Assembly: GCA_030849465.1 (NCBI GenBank)
Contig: JARVLF010000011.1
Coordinates: 310,001 to 374,000, forward strand
DNA length: 64,000 bases
Reading direction: 5' to 3'
DNA from: Moesziomyces globuligerus
Lineage: Eukaryota; Basidiomycota; Ustilaginomycetes; Ustilaginales; Ustilaginaceae
Shown here piece after piece: positions 61,001 through 64,000 of the stretch. Under the pieces are notes generated by a model that saw only the letters and a list, made by a program, of their open reading frames with translations, was not told where the DNA came from and did no database searches. Each line of letters opens with the position of its first letter. The stretch's first letter is position 1. The translations under genes were made by a program, and so were the position numbers.

Positions 61001-63697
61001 GAGCTGCTGAGTTCCGCGACGGAAAACGGCTTCCTCGTCCTCATCCTCGTCCATCGCAAGGAGATCTTCGTCAGACGACTCGTCAAAATCGTTGATGCGC
61101 GAGTCTTCGTCGAAGTCGGAGAGGTCTTTGCGAGTACGTCGCGAGGGGCGTTGCGGCTTCTCGAAGCTAGTGAGCAACCAAGCGCGGTCGAGCTCCCAAC
61201 GGAGCTCGCGCGCAGAGAGCTCGCGCAGGAAGTAATGCGTCTGCTGCGGCGAAAGATCCTTGGTCAGCCAGTCACCCTTTGAACTGGCGACTCCACTGCG
61301 ACCGGCATCCAGGGGGTCTGCGACGCTGGGCGCGATGCTCGGTGTGAGGAGATAGCCGCCCTTTTCAGGCGCCGGAATCTTTCGTCGGTAGCCAAGCATA
61401 TCGTCCTCGTCTACCGCAGGGAGCTTCTCGACGCCACGGCCAGTTCCGGGCGCTTTGGCTGTCTTTGACATGCGACCACCAGCGGCCGCAGCCGCTGCGA
61501 CTGGGGTAGCAGCAGCAGCAGCGAGACCCAGCTGCGCGTAGCCGCTCTTTTCACCCAATGGTGCCACTGTCGAAGGGGGTCCGGCCTCATCGTCAGCCAA
61601 GCCCAGCTCGGAGCCGTCTGTGGTGGATGCGGTCGTGGCGAAATCCCTGGTGCGGATCGGCTCGGCCCGAGCAAGTGGGACGACCGCCGCCACAGGTGCG
61701 ACAGCAGCGGCGCGTTGAAGCGGGGCCGAGTCGACTTCGGCGACATCGACGGCGGCGACTGGTGGCAGCTCATCGACAGGATCTTCGGAGGCGAGACCCT
61801 TCTTTTTGTTCTTCTTACTCTTCTTCCTTTTCTTCTTGCCAGCATCTGCGACATCCTCCTGGCCGGTAGAGACGGCAGCCGCGGCAGCGAGGCCGCCTAG
61901 ACCAGCACCAAGCGCTGCAGGCAGGGCCTGAGCAGGCACAGATGCAGCCTTTTCGGTGGCCGCATCGTCGTTGACGATGTACGGGAGCTCCGAGTCTGCG
62001 TCACGCGACGCGACTCCGTTGGCAAGAGTGGTAATAGCGGCGTCGCCGCTGCCAGCGAGATTCGAAGCCTTGCTGCTTGTCCTGCGGTTCCTCCTCGGCA
62101 GCAGGGTGACCTCGGAAGTCGAGGCAGCGGTCTGCGGAGAAGCAGCAGGGGCTACGGACACGGCAGACTCAGTCGCTTGGCCAACATCATTAGACGCGGG
62201 CGCCGGATCCGTAAGACCGAGGGCAGAAGAGATTGGGTCGTCCTTAGGGGGCAATCCGCCCTTCGTTTCGCGCAGCGCGTCGAAGCCGATCATGGCGGCG
62301 AGACCACCGAGGGCGCCGCCTGCAGCAGCGCGAAGGTCCATACTGGGCTTTCGGGAGCGGGACATGTTCTCCTGGTCGATCTCGTTGTCACGGATGGACT
62401 GCATGGATGCACGCTGGCTGGGGACGACCGCATCGGTGTGACTGAGCGGGCCGGAGAGGGGAATGAGTGGGGAGGACGGCGGAATGACCGAGGCGGCGTC
62501 GCTGGCGTCGAGCACGCTGGGCTGCACGCTCTCAGCCAAGGATTTGGAGCGGGAGTGAGGCTCATCTTTAGCTGCCGCAGCATAAGGGTCCACCAGTTCG
62601 GGAGAACGAGCATTCTCAGCCTCTCGGAGCGCGATGGGAGTGCTGATGCGAGGCGGCACGTCGGGAACGACGACGGAGCCATCCTTGGCACGCATGAGGT
62701 CGGTTCCGTCATCGCTGAGGATGACCGAAGGAGGGTCACGTGCTCGGAGTCGGGAGCTTTGTTTGGCGGTGCCGAGCTCGCTGTCGAAGTCATCATCGAA
62801 GCCACCACGGCCGGAGTTGCTGAGAGTGCTGCCGCGTCCCGAGGAACGGGTTGCGCTGGCAGCAACGCCCGAGGAGACAGCTGCTGTGGCGGCGCCCCTT
62901 CGGAAGAAAGCGCGGTCTTTTGAGCGGCTCGAGACTTCGGATTCGGGACGCTTGACCGTGCTCTTACGGCTACGAAGCTCACGGACGGCGCCATAAGAGC
63001 GGCCGAGGACGACGTCAGCGTTGGCGCCCTCGCGAGCCTGGCTGACGGATCCGTTTGAATCCTTAGGCTTGCGACCGAGGCGCTTGAGTCTGCCGAGGAC
63101 GCCTCCCTTTCGGCGCTTTGCCTCTTCCTGAAGAGCCCAATCCTCTTCCTCTGGAGCAAGCTTGTTGGAGCGGGAATAGGCGCGGGGTCGACTGCGCGGT
63201 GTGGCTGCGAGGACGCTGGTGCTGCGGTTGCGCGGCGTGCGAATTCCGCGCTCGTCGTCATCGTCATCACCGTCTTCGTCGTCGTCCTGTTCGGCGAGCT
63301 GAGGACTGCGGATGGCTGGCGCGGGTCGCAGGGCGGAGCGATCGGAGCGCTTGGAGCGATTCGAACGCGCCTCTACCCGCTCATCATTATCGTCATCGTC
63401 GAGATCATCGGCTCGAGCTGCGTCGTCATCGTCGTCACCATCGACATCTTCGGCGGCGGTAACGGCATTCTCGTCGGTCTGAGTGACGAAGCCCTGGTCG
63501 TCGTTGTCGCTAAAGAAATCATCCTGGTCGGTCTCTCCTTCGCTCGCGAGTCGTGCGGGTCGTCGGGCCTCGCCGTCGCGGGTTGCGGGGATGGTGTCGG
63601 GATCGCGGCCCTTGCGATCGGGCCCATTGGAACGGGACCGATGGCGGATGCCCGGACGAGCCGAGCGATGGCCTGGCTCGACGAAAGGTCTGCGCAT
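58061..63697 (-). CDS. Large PXB-PX-DUF3818 lipid-binding protein (yeast Lec1/YPR097W type)
   Basis: A 1878-residue intronless protein, likely peripheral on membranes. Residues 1-800 are disordered, with acidic runs (DDDDDDAARADDLDDDDND), RSNRSKRSDRS and a basic KKKRKKSKKNKKKG patch. The PX-associated (PXB) domain starts near 808 (LSPQQTHYFLRELSARELRW, ELDRAWLLTSFEKP). The PX domain (about 1050-1120) has YEVDLVGIRRHTATERDYII and VVRNDNDFEEFRRNLAKDL. After a disordered linker, the DUF3818 domain (about 1440-1790) includes WLYGTFVAGDESRANLARVQ and ELRRAIGSEVMFQKLRMFVD. Yeast YPR097W has the same domain order and affects sterol/lipid distribution. The frame runs upstream only through GTG, so the ATG at 63697 (CCACCATG) is chosen. 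It is much longer than the yeast protein (~1070) because of the N-terminus. Confidence 0.88.
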   Translation of the reverse strand: MRRPFVEPGHRSARPGIRHRSRSNGPDRKGRDPDTIPATRDGEARRPARLASEGETDQDDFFSDNDDQGFVTQTDENAVTAAEDVDGDDDDDAARADDLDDDDNDERVEARSNRSKRSDRSALRPAPAIRSPQLAEQDDDEDGDDDDDERGIRTPRNRSTSVLAATPRSRPRAYSRSNKLAPEEEDWALQEEAKRRKGGVLGRLKRLGRKPKDSNGSVSQAREGANADVVLGRSYGAVRELRSRKSTVKRPESEVSSRSKDRAFFRRGAATAAVSSGVAASATRSSGRGSTLSNSGRGGFDDDFDSELGTAKQSSRLRARDPPSVILSDDGTDLMRAKDGSVVVPDVPPRISTPIALREAENARSPELVDPYAAAAKDEPHSRSKSLAESVQPSVLDASDAASVIPPSSPLIPLSGPLSHTDAVVPSQRASMQSIRDNEIDQENMSRSRKPSMDLRAAAGGALGGLAAMIGFDALRETKGGLPPKDDPISSALGLTDPAPASNDVGQATESAVSVAPAASPQTAASTSEVTLLPRRNRRTSSKASNLAGSGDAAITTLANGVASRDADSELPYIVNDDAATEKAASVPAQALPAALGAGLGGLAAAAAVSTGQEDVADAGKKKRKKSKKNKKKGLASEDPVDELPPVAAVDVAEVDSAPLQRAAAVAPVAAVVPLARAEPIRTRDFATTASTTDGSELGLADDEAGPPSTVAPLGEKSGYAQLGLAAAAATPVAAAAAAGGRMSKTAKAPGTGRGVEKLPAVDEDDMLGYRRKIPAPEKGGYLLTPSIAPSVADPLDAGRSGVASSKGDWLTKDLSPQQTHYFLRELSARELRWELDRAWLLTSFEKPQRPSRRTRKDLSDFDEDSRINDFDESSDEDLLAMDEDEDEEAVFRRGTQQLGALYNQASIPDLPLLRFLFKNAFCTFPLFVAPEDKVDQYVGGPPDKATLARTYFFTGILPLLRAMQTRSLSAWVDRHGEGDGTPFSAVSTTGAARRQLTKWASRYITAVLRVGPGDPYFEDDAVLGKESWPWPASNLLPPEAYYAFRKPLDRLKYGGYEVDLVGIRRHTATERDYIIRLRRPNAPDQYVVRNDNDFEEFRRNLAKDLSPFAFVKPLPRTRGRPDEGESEVEDDSPYGSVRSEKFNAAGLGSAAQLYKSSADAPARDSLDSRRLRGGGRDGRRRYSSGVRDGRPLLGRDGTTSEDDSEAIEDTADELVDDDERSDATLQPRRGPSRAGGARAPPDEAGPKTRKSLLSMGKGSLRRLGGKDTPPVDRSGSLRRKEASDGSRALPMSRSGSVQRRPPPPSPAAGLDTRGSLRRPPRTGAMDFDARRQKLRTWLRDTLSVREAGHAAETQNFLTIGGFMDRNLRRTDVDDIQERRREDRHRRQEHERDAAEAGDDVHDLRDVRDEIWLDCVEGDGFLKMYDALRETPDYARLPLNYQKMVSWGNLQVARWLYGTFVAGDESRANLARVQDVYESVPWKKLAFAMKSPVAQMMRAWRDQFLRRGFLQAMLHVVLEDEPETIEEDLVELRRAIGSEVMFQKLRMFVDSPGDLKRLVRQHAEKAEVPLVAAIVRGSEQPKLNKVEVQRVMDATQAYQDFMKTVPSVNKKNNHKEPGYLLIVNLQRALRLLSLQRDGAQVRGMLQDPMIADALSVVFEPLMEELRRLHKIKGMGNAVMDLQAFVGGLLDHLTGLRARVVDPLHAVNSIAELLDDAAPSWYVFLRRAADATPTVFSFFAWFRHLAMTVGAGSETLAQIWTNPPAAPLPEGDDLEGDRQSIDPDQMPAYEGALDPATMRDINSLSEYGRRKRNRQMEIACRWAAGDTEEHHGVQIQGDGRGRTRTDPYLPREPRPARKAPGLDRFRRSFREAVSIALDR

Positions 63698-64000
63698 GGT
63701 GGATGATGTGAGCTGGCGAGAGCCGACTCGCACTGACTGAGAGTGCTGCCTTGCTTCCGGTGAAGTGGCTTTGGAAGAGAGGGGTATCGCCGCACCTCAA
63801 GAGCGCAGAGGATGCGAGGGTAGGAGGGTATCTTTGGATGGGGCAAGGGTGGTGGTGGTGTGGAAGGCGAGGACTCTCGACGGTGATGGGTGTTGAGAGA
63901 CTGGTCCAGAAGCGCCGGCAGACTGGGGAGCAGAGCCGGCAGGCACAGGCGGGATGGACAATCGATCGAGCTGCAGACTGGTCTTGGATTGCGCACGGAA
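63698..64000. other. Upstream region of the PX protein gene (window edge)
   Basis: About 300 bases containing the presumed promoter and 5' leader of the PXB-PX gene. The minus strand reads pyrimidine-rich (CCTTGCCCCATCC, CCACCACCACC). No other gene is seen before the window ends. Confidence 0.5.

Overview
This window is nuclear DNA of a basidiomycete fungus, most likely a smut (Ustilaginomycotina). It is GC-rich and gene-dense. Many genes lack introns. The introns that exist are mostly short (about 60-110 bases), with GTAAGT-type donors and CAG/TAG acceptors. The housekeeping proteins are clearly fungal (Bem1, Kre6, Rot1, Gpc1, Arp4, Erb1). There are no bacterial operons, no rRNA, no convincing tRNA and no intact transposon. 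The species assignment is an inference from gene content and style, not from a database match.

Layout. 0.5-2.2 kb: Rho GDP-dissociation inhibitor (+) and the DAD1/Ost2 subunit of oligosaccharyltransferase (-). 2.9-5.2 kb: translation release factor eRF3/Sup35 (+) with a Q/G/Y-rich N-terminus. 7.5-8.6 kb: a bZIP transcription factor (+) behind a 2.3 kb leader/promoter. 8.9-12.5 kb: sedlin/Trs20 (-) and an NRC-2/Fpk1-type AGC kinase (-). 14.4-14.7 kb: a two-exon, 72-residue mitofissin (Atg44/DUF1748) gene (-). 16.3-17.9 kb: a DUF262 protein (+). 18.3-22.2 kb: a Ser/Thr-rich single-pass surface protein (-). 24.1-29.1 kb: a cell-wall neighbourhood with Kre6/Skn1-type GH16 (-), Rot1 (+) and an orphan type II membrane glycoprotein (-). 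31.3-37.5 kb: a mannitol-dehydrogenase-like SDR (+), Arp4 (-) and Erb1 (+). 37.6-40.3 kb: a 14-exon glycerophosphocholine acyltransferase (-). 41.1-48.4 kb: RNA polymerase subunit Rpb12 (-), AP-3 mu (+), Bem1 (-) and an SRSF1-like SR protein (+). 49.7-50.9 kb: GPI transamidase Gpi8 (-). 52.0-52.8 kb: a secreted precursor of eleven tandem ~20-residue repeats, each ending in Lys-Arg (-). 52.8-58.1 kb: 5.2 kb with no recognisable gene. 58.1-63.7 kb: a 1878-residue PXB-PX-DUF3818 protein (-).

How the genes fit together. Most are unrelated housekeeping genes. Two themes stand out. First, secretory-pathway and cell-surface functions are dense: Ost2, Trs20, AP-3 mu, Gpi8, Kre6, Rot1, the orphan luminal glycoprotein, the mucin-like membrane protein and a Kex2-type secreted precursor. 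KRE6 and ROT1 are divergent and both belong to the beta-1,6-glucan pathway, so the adjacent orphan glycoprotein is a candidate partner. Second, polarity and membrane signalling genes recur (RhoGDI, Bem1, Fpk1-like kinase, PX protein).

The best candidates for something new are the Lys-Arg-delimited repeat peptide precursor at 52.0-52.8 kb and a sharply bounded ~0.5 kb CpG-depleted block at 15.34-15.85 kb. Exon boundaries were read by eye from splice signals, reading phase and protein family continuity. The N-terminus of the 18.3-22.2 kb gene is uncertain.
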